This document shows, piece after piece, positions 1 through 13,566 of a stretch of 64,000 bases of DNA. The number at the start of each line of letters is the position of its first letter. Position 1 is the first letter of the stretch. The stretch is from Dermatemys mawii (taxonomy: Eukaryota > Chordata > Testudines > Dermatemydidae): positions 7,039,802 through 7,103,801 of the forward strand of contig ML677386.1 in NCBI GenBank assembly GCA_007922305.1. The letters run 5' to 3'. The notes beneath the pieces were generated by a model. The model ran no database searches and was not told the origin of the DNA. It was given only the letters and a program-made list of their open reading frames with translations. The position numbers and the translations under genes are program-made.

Positions 1-19
1 GACACATAGAAGTGTAGAC

Positions 20-120
20 ATTACCATGCTAGGTCAAGCCAAAGGTATCTAGCCTAGTATCCTGTCTTTGACAGTTTTTATTAGGAGATGCTTCAGCCAA
101 AAGTACAAGAACCTAGGCTC
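20..120 (-). mobile_element. CR1 LINE 3'-end fragment
   Basis: Reads 'catgctaggtcaagcc', then 'ctagcctagtatcctgtc', the antisense of the CR1 3' UTR seen in better copies at 47395 and 53150. Diverged and truncated. Confidence 0.7.
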
Positions 121-709
121 AATCTTAACCCTATAGCTGAAAACAACAAGAAAGGGGCCACTGTTGGGTGAAAGCTGTAGGATCCAGATGGGTAACTGTG
201 GAGTGGCATCTCAAAGCTGGGAAATATCAGTCATTCTGGGATGCACCTGAAATGCAACTGAGTAGCATCCTATCAAGGAATCACAAAACTGAGAAACCTA
301 TGCAGCAAGGAGATCTCCTGACACAGGGTGGGTGCAGATAGCTTCAGCACTTACATGAAAAGGCCTCTTTCCACAGCGCGACCCAAGTAAACCTAATGTA
401 TCGGAGACGGGGTGTTATGGGCTACAGCTTGAGTTCCTCCCTTCTCATTGGGGCTGAGAGGCAGAGGCAAGAAAAAGACAAGAGGGTCTGTGAAACAGCA
501 GATCCTTTGGTTCCACCCATAGTTCTTAAATTGGCCTGAAAAAGGTGGGTTGGGGGAATCAATAATAATCTGGGAGTAGATGCTTAGGTAAGACAGTGCT
601 TAAAGTGCACCCCTCAATGACACAGCTAAGTTTTGGAGGGCCAGATCTGCAACACCCACCACCACCACCACCAACACCACACTTTAAGCACTGCCCACCC
701 ATTCTTTTC

Positions 710-960
710 ATATTATTATTTGTCTTATGGTAGCACCTTGCAGCCCCAACTGACCTCAGGGGCCCTGTGTGCTAGGCACCATACAAAGACACAGTAAAAG
801 GCAGTCACAGCCCCAAATTGCTTACGATCTAAATAGACAAGACAAACTAATAGTAAGAGGGGAAACAGAAGCACAGAGAGGGGAAATGACTTAACAAGGT
901 CACACAACAGATCAAGAACTAAGGACGGAACCTTAATTGCCTTAGTCCCATTTCATTGCC
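710..960 (+). mobile_element. MIR-like SINE relic
   Basis: Contains 'gaggggaaatgacttaac' and 'aaggtcacacaacag', the conserved core of old tRNA-derived amniote SINEs, preceded by a 'gtgctaggcaccatacaaa' block shared with 2115-2260 and 17640-17720. Confidence 0.5.
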
Positions 961-2114
961 CAGCCACTAGCCCACAGGCCCTCTCTCTTAGCCTATTTCT
1001 CCGGGCTACTAAATTTGGAGAAATCTGATATTTCTATATAGAAGAAACATTGTTTAGACTTCCTTTGACAAAGGTAATCACCCAGCTCATTGTCAGGGGA
1101 AGGATTTGTGTACCTACTTGGAAACCTTGAGTAGCTTTTATGCAGACCTTAACTAGTACCAGGTGTTAGATACATGCTTTGTGAAGACAAGATTACATTT
1201 TAGCCCAGTATCTGAAGGGACAATAAATATTCAGAATATATTCAAATCCCTAAATCTAGAGGGGAGTTGCCATGTTCCCACTGGCTAAAAAGGCCAGTAA
1301 ACAGATACAAAGATATACACTGTTGCAAGTAAAGTTTCAGCCTAGACCTGAGTTTAAGTATTCAGGTCAGAAAACAGAACTGTACAGAAGAGCAGTTTGA
1401 AAACTGCTGGTGAGAAATGTTATGACCAATAGACTTGTTAGGCTTTTGTTTGTCTTTCTCACTCTTTGAAATCTTCCTTCTATATTTAATCAAAGGGAAG
1501 CATTTTTAAGGTGCTCCAAATGGATACTTGCTCGCAATTCTTCAATACACAGCACTCCTAGGGAAGTGAATGTAAAATGCATGTCCTCTCTCTTCTTTTA
1601 CGTGTGGCTCTCTTAAAAGTTCCAAACAAAGCTATCTGAGCTAGTATTTTGGGCTAACTAATATTCCTGTTCGTCTGTAGGTGACTGTGCTGCTTACTGT
1701 GATTCCTTGTTGGTCAGAAGGATACTTTGATTCAGTATGATATCTAACACCAATATGAAACACAGGCCAGTTAATGATCAATGGACAGAAAGTCACAATC
1801 AGGAAAAGTCACTGAAATTAAAATGCCACAAGTTTGAAAGTGATAAAAAGAAACACTTTTGACACCAATATGAAATTGGTCTGTGAAACTCACTGCCACA
1901 AGATGTTATGGAACAAAAATCTCAGGAGTCAGGAAAGGATTAGAAATTCTATTAATAATAGGAATAGCATTCATGTGAATAATAAGAATATCATTTGTGA
2001 TTACAGTAACTAAGATACAGATTTATAAGATATATCAATTTCATCCTTTAGGATGCAAGTCAAAAACTGATTGCCCAGATCAGGCAGAAACCTTCACCAG
2101 ATGAGACTAAATGC

Positions 2115-2260
2115 CCATTATTACAGTATTATTATCATTGTTGTAGTAGTAGTACCTAGGAGCCCTAGTCAAAGACCAAGACCATATTGTGCTGGGCGCT
2201 ATACAAACACAGAACAAAAAGACAGTCCCAGCCCCAAAATGCTTACAAGCATTTTGGAGA
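2115..2260 (+). repeat. Dispersed repeat, 'gtgctgggcgctatacaaac' family
   Basis: ATT/GTA-rich start, then 'gtgctgggcgctatacaaac' and 'agtcccagccccaaaatgct'. The same block order occurs at 715-830 and 17625-17720, so this is an old interspersed family, perhaps the 5' part of a MIR-type SINE. Confidence 0.55.
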
Positions 2261-2447
2261 TTTTACACCATCTTCTGTATCATTGGTATTGGCCCCTGTC
2301 GATGATGGGATACTGGATTAGATGGACCACAGGCAGAAGTGCCTAGTCTCAGTTTGAAAGAGAAGAATTTCCATACTGTATCAGACAGATGATCCATCTA
2401 ATCCAGTACCCCATCTCCAACAGGGATCACTGCCAGATGATTTAGAG

Positions 2448-2712
2448 CAGTGGTCTTCAAAGTTTTTTCTCCACGGCCCCTTTCCCGGCGGAAAAACTCT
2501 CGCGGCCCCCGGGGGTATGTCTGCTGAAATGCCGTCACAGAAAGCGGAAGCTTCTGCTTTCCATGGTGGCATTTCGGCGGGACAAAAATAGATCACCTGG
2601 GAGTTCAGTGGTCTCCCAGGTGGTATCGGCGGTGGTGCTGGGGTCTCGCGCATCCCCGGGGGCGGTCTTGCACACCCCCGGGGGTGCGCGTACCCTTATT
2701 TGAAGACCACTG
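2448..2712. mobile_element. hAT-type MITE (265 bp)
   Basis: Terminal inverted repeats CAGTGGTCTTCAAA and TTTGAAGACCACTG. Flanked by atttagag / gtttagag, a near-perfect 8-bp target duplication as made by hAT transposases. The interior is GC-rich and non-coding. Confidence 0.85.
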
Positions 2713-5700
2713 GTTTAGAGAAAGGCATGAAGCCCTCATAAAGGATAATTATGCAATAACATGTCTAGAGAGAATTTTTTCCCCCAACCACTGGTAATTA
2801 CTCTGACACTTTGAACTGTACAGAATTTGAGGGAGTCACCATAAATTTTTGTGACTTTTAAGTTACAGATTTTTTCTAATTAGGATTTACATGAGACCAT
2901 CTAGTTCATTAAAACAAAATGAAAGCCAGATTCAAACCCAGGCCTTCAGTGGTAAACAATGCATGAATTCACTGCCTCTACACTTAAAGTCTTCAAAGAC
3001 TTTTACTTAAAATCCTTTTCCGCTCTGGAGCTCAGCATGAGTCTGGCAGCAGGGAGGTATTGTGTGGTGGCCTGTCAGCTTACATCTCAAACAGTGAAAT
3101 TCAACTAATTGTAAGTATGCATTGCTCCAGTTGTATGCGATGCACTGCTACTCAGGCAATGCACACTTCACACTGGCTGCATGATTCCACCCACCTATTA
3201 CAAAATACAATATCTATTTTTGGTTACTTGCAATTTTTGAGAAATGACAGACCAGGGCAAGGAGGCTTACCTCTATTCCTGATGCATCTAGGAGGACTTT
3301 GGTACAAAAAGTTTTAGTTCACCCTCACCTACTGCATATGTGCCAGAAATAGCAGAAATCATTTGTCTGTACCTCATTTAATAAAGAGAACTAGTGTGAG
3401 AGTGCAGTATGAGGAGTATATTTGCCTTCTGACTTTAATTTTATCTACTGTAGATAACTATGCCATCAAAAAAAACAGGAGTATTTGTGGCACCAAGCCT
3501 GTTATGTGCATCTGAATATCAGAATCAGCTAGAAAAAAAAGGAATAGGAACAAAAAAGAGGAATAACTCATATTTAAAGACCCTATCTGACCCAAAATAG
3601 CCTTTGCTAGTGCTAATCCTCAGAAGCTTGTTGGGCTTTGAAAGGTCAACAGCCAGGGAAGCTTAATTTATTCATTATGCAAAACTGTTTGACTTACACT
3701 TTTCATGATCGTATTTGAGCTACAGATTGTTGTCCATAACAAGTATTCAGCCGATTATTCAGAAGTCACAATCTGAGCTTTATGACTATTCAACATCACA
3801 TGATTTATCTTCTGTTCCCTGATTGGATGAGCAAGCCTTATCAATTACTTCTGTTTCTACCTAAAATGAATTTTGTTTTGTCACTAAATTGAATTAGTTT
3901 CTTTGTTAAACTAACATTGGTTAAGCTCAGCTGTCTGTCCATACAAACATTTGGATGAACAAAATATTGGTTGCATGAATGTTTGCAAATATGCTGAATC
4001 AAAAACCATATTCTAATTCAGTGAACTATTCATGAACATGCTTATAAGCTTTTCACATAGCATTGATGCAAAGCACTGCAGCTCTAGAATTGCAGTACAA
4101 ATGCACCACAAATGTAATGCTTGAAATCATTGGCACCTGAAAGTGGTTTGGTGGCCTGTATGACAAGAGACCATATCCCAATACATCTTCAGAAACAGAA
4201 TCTCTGTTGACTATCTAAACAGAGAGACTAATGAGCTGATGGCTCTTTTGGAGGTAATCCCTCCAATACAGAGTTAGCCCCTACTTAGATCACTAACCAG
4301 GATGCAAACTGTGAAGGTAGTGAGGGAGAAGACATCAGTCTTCAGGGCTGTGATTCTGTCATGCTTAAAAATTCAGAGGAAAAAAACCCCTGAATTTATC
4401 AGTTCATAATTTCATATTGATCCCTTTGAATTTCAAATCCCTCCTTAAGGCTCACCTCTACCATCGTAACTATAAACCAATGACATTGGACAATGGCTAG
4501 GCAGGTAGTGACCTGCTTATTATCTGTGGTCTATTATAATTCAAAAAAAACATGCTCATTCTGTCATCTGCCCACACCCATCCCCATCCTCTCCCCTCCC
4601 TCCCCTGCATTTGTCATCCACCTGTTGTGTCTTGTCACAATTGTAGATTGAAAGCTCTTTGCAGCAGAGACTAACTCACCACTGCTTGCAGTCTGGGGTT
4701 TTCTCTCTCCTTTCAGGACTCACAGTATGGCCAGCCCCACAACGGCAGAATCATGAGTCAGACCTCAAAAAATGGTGAAATTGGCTTAAAAATCACAGGA
4801 TTTTTTTTAAATAAAAAATGTCATCTCTTTTTATTTGCCTTCTGACTTCTGAGCCTTTAAGATTTATGTTTTCAACCTTTTATCTGTAACCATGAGGGCT
4901 AGAAATTAATTCTTTTTTTAAAATGGAAACTGAGATTCTCATATAATCACATGACTCCAAGAACTGGGACTTTATGAAAACCATCAAATATTACAAATCT
5001 TGCAATAAAATTGTAACACTTGGCTACACTATATTTTCCCACCGTTGTGTGAGCAGAAACCCAACACACTCCATTTGCTTAAGCACAGAACTGAACTAGA
5101 GACTGACCTCCTACCTGGAAGTCACTCACTGTTACTCCTATAACATATCCTTGTCCACTCTGGGAACTGGCAGACCAAGAATTCTATGTGTTTAACTTAT
5201 CTCCAAAGAGACTATGTTTTTACTGTGTATTTATATAGTATTTTGCACAATGTGGCCCTAATCCTTGATGGGGTTTGTAGGTGCTACCATTATATAAATA
5301 ATATCAATGAAAATAATAATTGGTTAGTCACGGGCACATCTGTCAGACTGGCACATCTGCCAGAGTCTGCAGTTTACAGCTAACTAGATGGATATTGAAT
5401 AATCTTCTAGTGGTGACCAACTTGTTTTTAAGAACACCCATGCAGTCAAAAATGTTTCTGTTCCTTCAGCATATCACAGTATATCAACAGTGCTTCAATA
5501 AGGTGGAAATAATATTAGAAGAAAACAACAATTTAAACAAACAGTTCTGCCTGCTCACAATGAATTCATTGTCCAAAGGCTTTTAAGCTCCCTGAAAACA
5601 GACCCTGCAACTTACTCTGCCCTGATCATGCAACACATTTTTTCAAAGCCACTTCATTTGAAGTTGCTAATCATGCTGTATGTTGTAGATTGTGTGATCC

Positions 5701-6039
5701 CTTAAGTGGTGTGCATAATATGTATTAAGTTTCCACTCTCAAGAGCTCAATGTAAATGTGATCCTGCTACTATAACCATTTACTAGGTTTTGGACGGAGG
5801 CAATCATGTTTGGGATTCAAAAGCAGAAACAGTTCCAGGGCTGAATGTGGTCCTCATTCTTGGAGCTCATTCTGGCCACAATCCAAAGTCCACTGAAATC
5901 AGTAGAAAGACTCCCCTTGTTTCTAATGGGCTTTGGATCAGGTCTTCTTTGTGGGAGGAAAGTGTGACCAGAACTTCTACCCTTCACTGCATAATTAGAC
6001 TTGCCAATCCATGGTTGTAGTATCCAAATTATACTTGCA

Positions 6040-6190
6040 GTGTGCATATATATGAAGCACGGATCTGATGAAGTGGGTTCTAGCCCACAAAAGCTTATGC
6101 CCAAATAAATGTATTAGTCTCTAAGGTGCCACAAGGGCTCCTCGTTGTTTTTGCTGATACAGAGTAACACGGCTACTCCTCCAAACATTC
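6040..6190 (+). mobile_element. Penelope-like element terminal fragment
   Basis: Contains CTGATGA (6065-6071), GTGGG paired with CCCAC (6073-6077 and 6084-6088), 'aagcttatgcccaaataaat' and 'acagagtaacacggctac'. This tail is shared with 47125-47345, 52225-52320 and 55361-55490. Class is inferred from the PLE coding remnants attached to the 52.2-kb copy. Confidence 0.65.
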
Positions 6191-6514
6191 TTAATAATAG
6201 GACAAAGTAATATCTCCAAGAAGGCTATTTACCTTGTGTATACCCTCTGCAGTAATTGAAATCTACTATAAGTGCACAGCAGAAAAAAAGTAATATTTTA
6301 TAAAATTTCACAATACCAAGGTACTGATTTTGCTGTCATTTACACCTGTTTATCTCAGGAGTTGAGTTACATGATATAAGCCTAGCATGACTAGAGAATC
6401 ATGCTCCTAATATCTACCTGTGCACTCAAATTGTACATGCTTAAGTAACATGCTCTGTAGGCCAGATTCTCAGATGCTGCAAACTGGCATAACTCCATGA
6501 GTTATAACCATTTA

Positions 6515-7370
6515 AGAAAAAAAAACAACCTGCCATGCTGGGTCAGATCAATGCTCCATTTAGCCCAGTATCCTGTCTCCAACAGTGGCCAATACCAGAA
6601 CTTCAGAGGGAGTGTACAGAACAGGTCAATTTTGGAGAGATCCATCTTTGTCTTCCTCTCCCAGGGTCTGGCAGTCAGAAGTTTAGGATCGCCTCAAGCA
6701 TGGAGTTATATACTGACCACCTTGGCTAACAGCCATTGATGAACCTATCCTCCATCACAAGTAAAATGTGTGTTGTGTGACAAAGTACTTCCTCTTGTTT
6801 GTATTAAACAGCTGCCTACTAATTTCATCGGGTGACCCTTGGTTCTTGTATTCTGAGAAAGGGTAGATAACACTTCTCTTTTCACTTTTTCCATACCATT
6901 CATGATTTCATAGAGCTCTACCATATCCCCCCTTAATCATCTCTTTTCTAAGATGAACAGCCCTAATGGTTTAGTCCTCTCATATGGAAGCCATTCCATA
7001 CCCTTGATCACCTTTGTTCCCCTTCTTTGAAATTTTCCAGTTCCACTGTATCCTTTTTGAAATGGGGCAACCAGAACTGAACACAGTGATCAAGGTGTGG
7101 GTGCAGCGTGGATTTGCATAGTGGCATTATAATATTTTCTGCCTTATTTTCTATCCCTTTCCTAATAATTCCTAACATTCTATTAGCCTTTCTGAATATT
7201 GCTGCACATTGAGGTAAAGTTTTCAGAAAACTGTCCATGAAGACTCCAAGATCTCTTTCTTGAGTGTTAACAGCTAATTTAGACTCCATCATTATATATG
7301 GTTTTTAATATATTTTATATATTTTATTATATATTGGCTTTTCCAATGTGCATTATTTTGCACCCTCATC
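6515..7370 (-). mobile_element. CR1 LINE fragment with RT C-terminus
   Basis: The 3' end (antisense) is at 6530-6620, with 'ctgccatgctgggtcagatc'. Further in, the minus strand encodes a CR1 reverse-transcriptase C-terminal piece (7008-7292) with ERDLGVFMDS and KANRMLGIIRKGIENK. Several stops and frameshifts: dead. Confidence 0.85.
7008..7292 (-). pseudogene. CR1 reverse transcriptase C-terminal remnant
   Basis: 94 codons homologous to the equivalent part of the better copy at 47810-48781 (shared KANRMLGII.KGIENK). Truncated at both ends; a molecular fossil. Confidence 0.85.
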
Positions 7371-7868
7371 TTCCTCACTGCCGTACTTGAGGAACTCACA
7401 AGCACATCAAAACACAGTACAGTTAAAAACAACAATGATTAATAAAGCAATGCAGTGTTATTAGCGAATGCACAAAGGGTACAATAAAAATGGGAAAAGT
7501 GGAAAATGTAAAACATAAAATAGGGAGATAAAACAGATGTATAAGTCAAAAAAGAAAAAATGGCAAAAGGGGTTAGGTAGGCATCACACATTTTAGCAAT
7601 ATAACTGGTCTCAGGGTCAGCAGCGTAGAGTCTGGAAAATGTGAAGATTTTTTGGTTGTAAATAGGTGACTCTGATCTGTTTCTTAAAGATTCCACATTC
7701 CAGGTGAATGAACACTGAGTTGTTTTAAACCACGTCTTCCCCCACTACAATCAGAACTCACTGATTTTTTAATTTGATTTGCACTGGGATTTTTTTTTCT
7801 GAATACTGTTTATTTAAGTAATTGTCAGTTCTTTTCCTGTCCTTTTTTGACCCCAGGAAACAACTTTT

Positions 7869-7885
7869 TATATATATATATATAT
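7869..7885. repeat. (TA)n microsatellite
   Basis: About eight TA units between 'ggaaaca' and 'tgtttcc', so the tract sits at the tip of an imperfect palindrome. Confidence 0.8.
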
Positions 7886-9689
7886 GTTTCCATTCTGGGA
7901 CTTCTATTATCTACTGAATAGAGCTGCATGTACTTCCGTGGAAAGACCCAGAAGAGAGAGAGTTGAACTTACTCTTGAACTGAGGTCAACTTATCTTCCA
8001 TTATAAACCCTAAAAAGTCAGCTCTTAAAGCAACACATTTAAAAGACAGTTTTAAAAAAAACTCCCTTAAACCATCAGAACAAAACCAGAATGGAACTAA
8101 TTCAGTTAAAGAAAGGGATTTTCAATTTGGAGGAAAGAATTCATGCCATTATTTTGTGACATTTACTCAACATGGTTTACCCAAAAAAGGAAGGATGAGG
8201 AAAGGAAGAGAGGAGGGCAAACCACAGCAGAAGGGAAAAAATCTTTAGAGGCAGTAAAACACTGCTGCGCAGGATGAAGGAACAAAAGAAGGGCTTTATG
8301 CCTGTCTTTTGATATTTTCCAACTCAGCAAAAAAATCCATTGTGTGGCATGACAGAAAATAAGTTAGAGGCTTAGTGTGTGAAAGCAACTGCTTATCCAT
8401 TGTTTAATAGGAGCTAATACAGTGTAACCATTTCCCCATTATGTAAGTTGTAATTTTTGTTACAGTCGCCTTGGTCAAAGTTCTCACTTTCACTTTTCAA
8501 AAGAGGGGAATCCTTGTAGATGGTGTTTCTCGTTACCCCCACTGTCTACCCATACCGAAACAAATACTTCTGTTAGGCAATATCAGTGCTGACCAGATGT
8601 CATTGACTTTTTTTTTTCCTGCATGTGTCCCTTAACAGCTGGCAAGAATATCAGCTCAAATTATTCACCACAAGCATGGTCTTTCTGTTTGTCTCCAGAT
8701 AAAGGGATTTGAAATCCTCCTTGTCAGAAAGGGATGCTGAAAACTGTGGAATGGATTTCTGCTGACAGAAGAAATACTTCTTTAATATAATTAACAAATC
8801 TGCAATAAATTTCCATCATGATCAGAAGTAATTAATGGCAAAAACAGTCAGGGGATCAGTTTGACATCTAATGTCCCCAGGAAATTTCTTAACCAAGAGC
8901 ATTCTCTTAGATCCACTGTTGAGTGGCTCACTAATAGAACTATCAAATCCCTGATCATACAAATAATTTTGATTTTGGTCACGTCACCTGAAAAGAAAAA
9001 TTGTGGACGTGCTTACAGGTAAGGGATATTGTGGAAGGGGCAGTGAGGATAGAATGCATTGGCATGAGTCATGACCTTCAGTTGCTATTGTGCTTACCCA
9101 TGTGTTTATACCCCCTTGTGCTGTAATCTCTTTAAATCTCATAGGTGAATCAAGGTCAGGCCTGCCCTATTCTTGAACAGAAGCCCTCCAAGGAAAGCCC
9201 AGGTGTTACAGGCTGCATGAAGTGATACTGGTGATTGAATATGTGGCACTGTTCCCACTCAGTCAATGTTGGAACTGAGCTGCTGGAGATACCATCTTAT
9301 GCATTATGCATAACAGAATCCCTGGCTGTTTGTGGTTATTAAAGATCTTATAGTTCTTGTCACAAATTTCAGTTTGAGTCATTAAATTCTGCCTACCTAT
9401 ATTCCCAGTGTACTTACAATTATATATGTTGTTCTCCACTTCCTTTTCTCAGAACTGCTGTTTAATATTAGTGGTGCAGAATGACAGCTGTGTTCTTCCC
9501 CAGAGACAGCTGCATTTCAATGGTGTGTACATTGTCCTTCTACAGACAAAGGGTTTTGGGAGGTCTTTTTGGTTATTACTACTATAAATATCATATTAAT
9601 GAAAAATTAAGATTCAGATAGAGATGAGCTTGGATCTGAAAACTCCCCATCTTTGGGGAAGTCAATCTGAAGTCTTCTACTCAGTCCTA

Positions 9690-10345
9690 CGTCGGAGCGG
9701 GATCAGATCAGTGGTTCATCTAATACAGTATTCTATCTTTGACAATGGTCAGTATCAGATGCTTCAGAGACGGCGCAAGGAACTCCATTATGAATTATTA
9801 TGTAGTAACCTACCCATGGTATATAACAACATATATAACATGCTTCGTGTAGTCAATGGTTCGTTTATGCCCTGATATAGGAAGGATTATATTCTTTTTT
9901 TTTTATCCTTACTAATGTAACTGTAACCAACCTCATTATTAATAGAAACATCTAATCCTTTTATAAATCCTGCCAAGGTTTTGGAATTATATCCTCGATA
10001 TTCTGAGGCAGTAAATTGTCCAGGTTAATAATGTATTGTGTAAAAGAATTATTTCCACTTTAAAAGTATTGCCCTTCAATTTTATTTAACGTCCCCTTAT
10101 TTTCTGGTTTATGAGATACTAAATAGGAGCACCCTATTCTCTGTACCATTCATTGTTTAATATACCATTAACATGTTCTCTCTTATTTGTGACCTCTTGG
10201 TACCAAGCAGTCCCAGTCTTTTCAATTTCTGTTCATACAGAAGTATTTCCATACCTGTGTTCATTTCCATTACCCACCTCTCTACCTCTTCAGCTATATA
10301 TTTTTTGAAATGCAAAGAGCAGAACTGACAATGGTATGCCACCAG
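9690..10345 (-). mobile_element. CR1 LINE 3' fragment, diverged
   Basis: Antisense CR1 3' UTR ('ctaatacagtattctatc', 'gacaatggtcagtatcagat'), then relics of the RT C-terminus on the minus strand (KRLGLLGTKRSQIRENM at about 10157-10342). Older than the 47.4-kb copy. Confidence 0.75.
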
Positions 10346-10349
10346 TATA

Positions 10350-10450
10350 GAGAGGTAGAACCGTGTAGTGGATAAGGCTCTGGACTAAAAGCTAGGAGAC
10401 CTCAGCTCTGTGAATTTGAGCAAATTACTTAATCTCTCTGGGTATGGCTA
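10350..10450 (+). mobile_element. MIR-like SINE (tRNA-derived) relic
   Basis: 'gtgtagtggataaggctctg', then 'ctaggagacctcagctctg' and 'aaattacttaatctctctgg', the order seen in MIR/CORE-SINEs. Confidence 0.65.
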
Positions 10451-10759
10451 GATTACAATCAGAAGCATGACTGCAGTTTGGCTAAGCATACCAGGACTAC
10501 CTTTAATCCAGCCAGCATGGCTAAAAATCTCAGTGAAGACAGTGGTGCAAGCTAGCAACATGAAGACCTATCCCAGGTGGATTGGTATAGCCCGTGCTAA
10601 AGCTTGTACCACTGCATCTTCACTGTTATTTTTAGCCACATTACATAAACTAAAGCTTGATCTCACTTTTGATTGCAGTGTAGACATGTCCTCTGAATGA
10701 AATCCTGGCCCCACTGAAGTCAATCAGAGTTTTGCAATTGACTTCAGTGGCGCTAGGAT

Positions 10760-11101
10760 CAGGGCTGGTGCAACCCATTAGGTGAACTAGGCGGTTGCCT
10801 AGGGCGCCAAGATTTGGGGGTGTTAAAAAGCGGTGCCCCTCAAAAAATTTTAAAGCGTTCCTAGGCTGGGCTGCCCACAGCGTGCTGACACCTGCGGCCC
10901 TCAGTCTCCCTCTCCCAGCACAGGCAAAGCCGCACCACTCAGGAATGGCACGGCTCAGACTCCCTCTCCCAGCGCAGGCAAAGCCGCTCCAGGCTGAAAC
11001 TGACATTGCTGGCAGGGGGCTCCCACAGGGCTCCCAGGGCGAGTTGGGGGCACAAGGTGGAAGTTTCGCCTAGGTTGTGAAATATCCTTGCACTGGCCCT
11101 G
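10760..11101. mobile_element. hAT-type MITE (342 bp)
   Basis: Ends CAGGGCTGGTGCAA and TTGCACTGGCCCTG, flanked by a perfect 8-bp duplication gctaggat (10752-10759 and 11102-11109). The GC-rich interior gives open frames on both strands that are not genes. It is inserted in an older SINE-like sequence. Confidence 0.92.
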
Positions 11102-12179
11102 GCTAGGATTTCACCCTCAGCGCCTCGATTTCCCCGTGGGTAAAATATGGGGATGGTGATATTTGCTCTCTTTTGTAATGTAGTTTGTGTTTTCTATATA
11201 TATGAAAAGTGCCATATAAAAGTTAATTTGAATTATTATCCTATTTTCAGTATTATTTTCTATTCTGTTCTTTATGCACACCACCATTTTGTTTGCTTCT
11301 TTGCCATCTTCTGGACACTGAGTAGATATTTTCACTGAGCTGTCCTTGATAACTTAAAAATTAATAAATCATTGAAAAACAGCACTAGTTCACTGCGTTG
11401 CCAGCTTTTTACCATGATATTTAATCTTGTCATTTATGCACCCACACTTGCATGTTCGGTTACTAGGTATATCACAACCAGTATGTCGTAGTAGAACCTG
11501 CAAAGGAGGTGAAATGGAATAAAGTTTCTTTAAAGTCCAAAGAAACATGGTCATGTGCATGAGATCTGAGTTCAGAACATTTGGATTTTGCTAAAGTTTT
11601 GCTGCCCTGAACCCCCAATGTTAATTCAGCATGCTTATTTTGACTTAATACTAACTGATTTCTTCATTAAAAAAATAGTAAAACACATTCCCTGAATATC
11701 TGACAATGGAACATGACTGAAAACTTTTGATTCCCCCAACAGAAAACCTGTTTAAAAAAAGAAGAGTCGTGAATCAGTAGCAGCTGCTCCCAGCACCTGT
11801 TATTTATTCCCGTCACTAACACTTCCTATAACATTTCTGAAAGAAATGAGTATCTTTCCCATATGAATGCATCAAGTTATTTGGTACATCAATGGCATTT
11901 GGTGGTTAAATTTGATCGACGAGGTGAATTTACAGACTGCCACTTGATGAAATGTTGCAGTTATCTTGCAAATAAGATTCCTTGTCTCTCATCCGTGGAT
12001 TATTTTTCTCTTAATCTAAAGACACCTTTAAAACAAATAGACACAATTCCTCTTGTTAAATATGTATACTGTACCTGTTCCTGAATGTGTTCTTGCAACT
12101 AAGTCTTAAAGACATACATATTAATTAGAATATACATGATAACGGTATCAAAGGCCTTGCAATTTGTCAGATTAAGAAG

Positions 12180-12270
12180 AGTGGTCCAGTGGTCAGAGAA
12201 CTATCCTGGGACATGGGAGACCCACATATAATTACTAGCTCTGCCACAGACCCAGCGTGGAATCATAAGT
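12180..12270 (+). mobile_element. MIR-like SINE relic
   Basis: 'gtggtccagtggtcagagaa', 'ggagacccacatataat' and 'tagctctgccacagaccc' follow the MIR layout. Confidence 0.5.
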
Positions 12271-12619
12271 AATTCATTTAGGGATAGATTTGTTTTATTT
12301 AATGTATTTATTAAATTAACAAGTGTTAGCAGATCATTAAAACAGGAAGCTTTTGATTAGGGGAACATTCTACATTAATATAATCCTCAAATCTCACTAT
12401 TTAACAGAGCATCGCCATATTGCAGAGGGAACTTCTTTACAGTACCCAGGATATGTTGAAAGGTTTTTAAGCACCTCGCCTCCATTAGGTAGCACAGTGC
12501 TATTGTCTCCATTGTACAAATAGGAATTTCAGGCACAGAGAGACTAAAGGACAGAATTTTTTTAAGGATGCAGAGTTGCCTAGTGGGATTTTCAGAAGTT
12601 CCTAGCATCTAAGGTTCTT

Positions 12620-12800
12620 CTGGAAATCTCTCTGTGCCTCTAGGCACAAAGGATCTTTAAAAATCTGGCCCTTGGTCTCACTATGCCTCAATTCCCTAAC
12701 TGTAAAATGAAGATAATAACATTTTGCTACCCCACAGGGGATTTGTAAGGATAAATACATTAAAGATATTGAGGTACTCAGATACTATAGTGATGGTGGC
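12620..12800 (+). mobile_element. MIR-like SINE relic (3' half)
   Basis: 'tatgcctcaattccctaac', 'tgtaaaatgaagataataac' and 'ccacaggggatttgtaagg' are the conserved MIR tail. Confidence 0.6.
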
Positions 12801-12813
12801 CATAAAATTACCT

Positions 12814-12814
<1 letters not shown>

Positions 12815-12855
<41 letters not shown>
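12815..12855 (+). repeat. (GATA)n microsatellite
   Basis: About ten perfect tetranucleotide units at the end of the preceding SINE relic. Likely polymorphic. Confidence 0.95.
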
Positions 12856-13319
12856 TCACATGCTAATAAGTATGCGGGGTAGTTATATCCATGTGATAAA
12901 TTGCAGGGCCATGAGCTAAATGTATAATGTGCCATTGATTGTCTCAGCAACACTAATTCATCACTCCACATCCTGCCCCTCCTGAGAGATATTCTAATTT
13001 TCTAAACCTATTAGCAGCTTCTGATAGCCACCAGCTTTTATATTCAGTCTGTCACAAAATTGTTTCATTCTTTTGTCCCAATGAGGAATTCCACTCCCTC
13101 CAAAATAATAATAATTATTATTAGTATTATGCAGGTCAGAGGCATAGGGAGCTAACATTCAGTCCTGGACCAGCACCAGGCTTAAGGTCTGATAGCTTAT
13201 CACCAGGATGGGTCAGAAATGAGAGCTTTATCCCCTTAAAAAAGAGAGACTCGCAGCTTTCAATGGGGTACAAAGTATTTTCTTCTAGCCCCAGAAGGTC
13301 ATGACATATAAGACTTCAA

Positions 13320-13550
13320 AGCTGTGACATAAAATCATAGAATCATAGAACTCGAAAGGACATTGAGAGGTCATCTAGTCCTGTCCCCTGCATTCAGGGC
13401 AAGACTAAGTATTATCTATTCTAGACCATTCCTGACAGGTGTTTGTCTAACCTGCTCTTAATGTTCATGTCTAGAAAAGCTGTAGGTCATTTCTAGTGAT
13501 GTTTTTAATGTGTTTGTTACTTTGCCTTCCCTCTGACCCCTGTACTGTTC
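13320..13550 (-). mobile_element. CR1 LINE 3' end, bird/crocodile-like subfamily
   Basis: Antisense of the CR1 terminus: 'aatcatagaatcatagaact', 'aggtcatctagtcc'. A different CR1 branch from the 'cagtatcctgtc' copies. Confidence 0.8.
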
Positions 13551-13566
13551 AGTTCGTGCTAACTAC

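Noticed and set aside
10350..10450. A functional tRNA gene
   Set aside because: tRNA-like promoter pieces belong to a MIR-type SINE; no cloverleaf or anticodon arm can be drawn.
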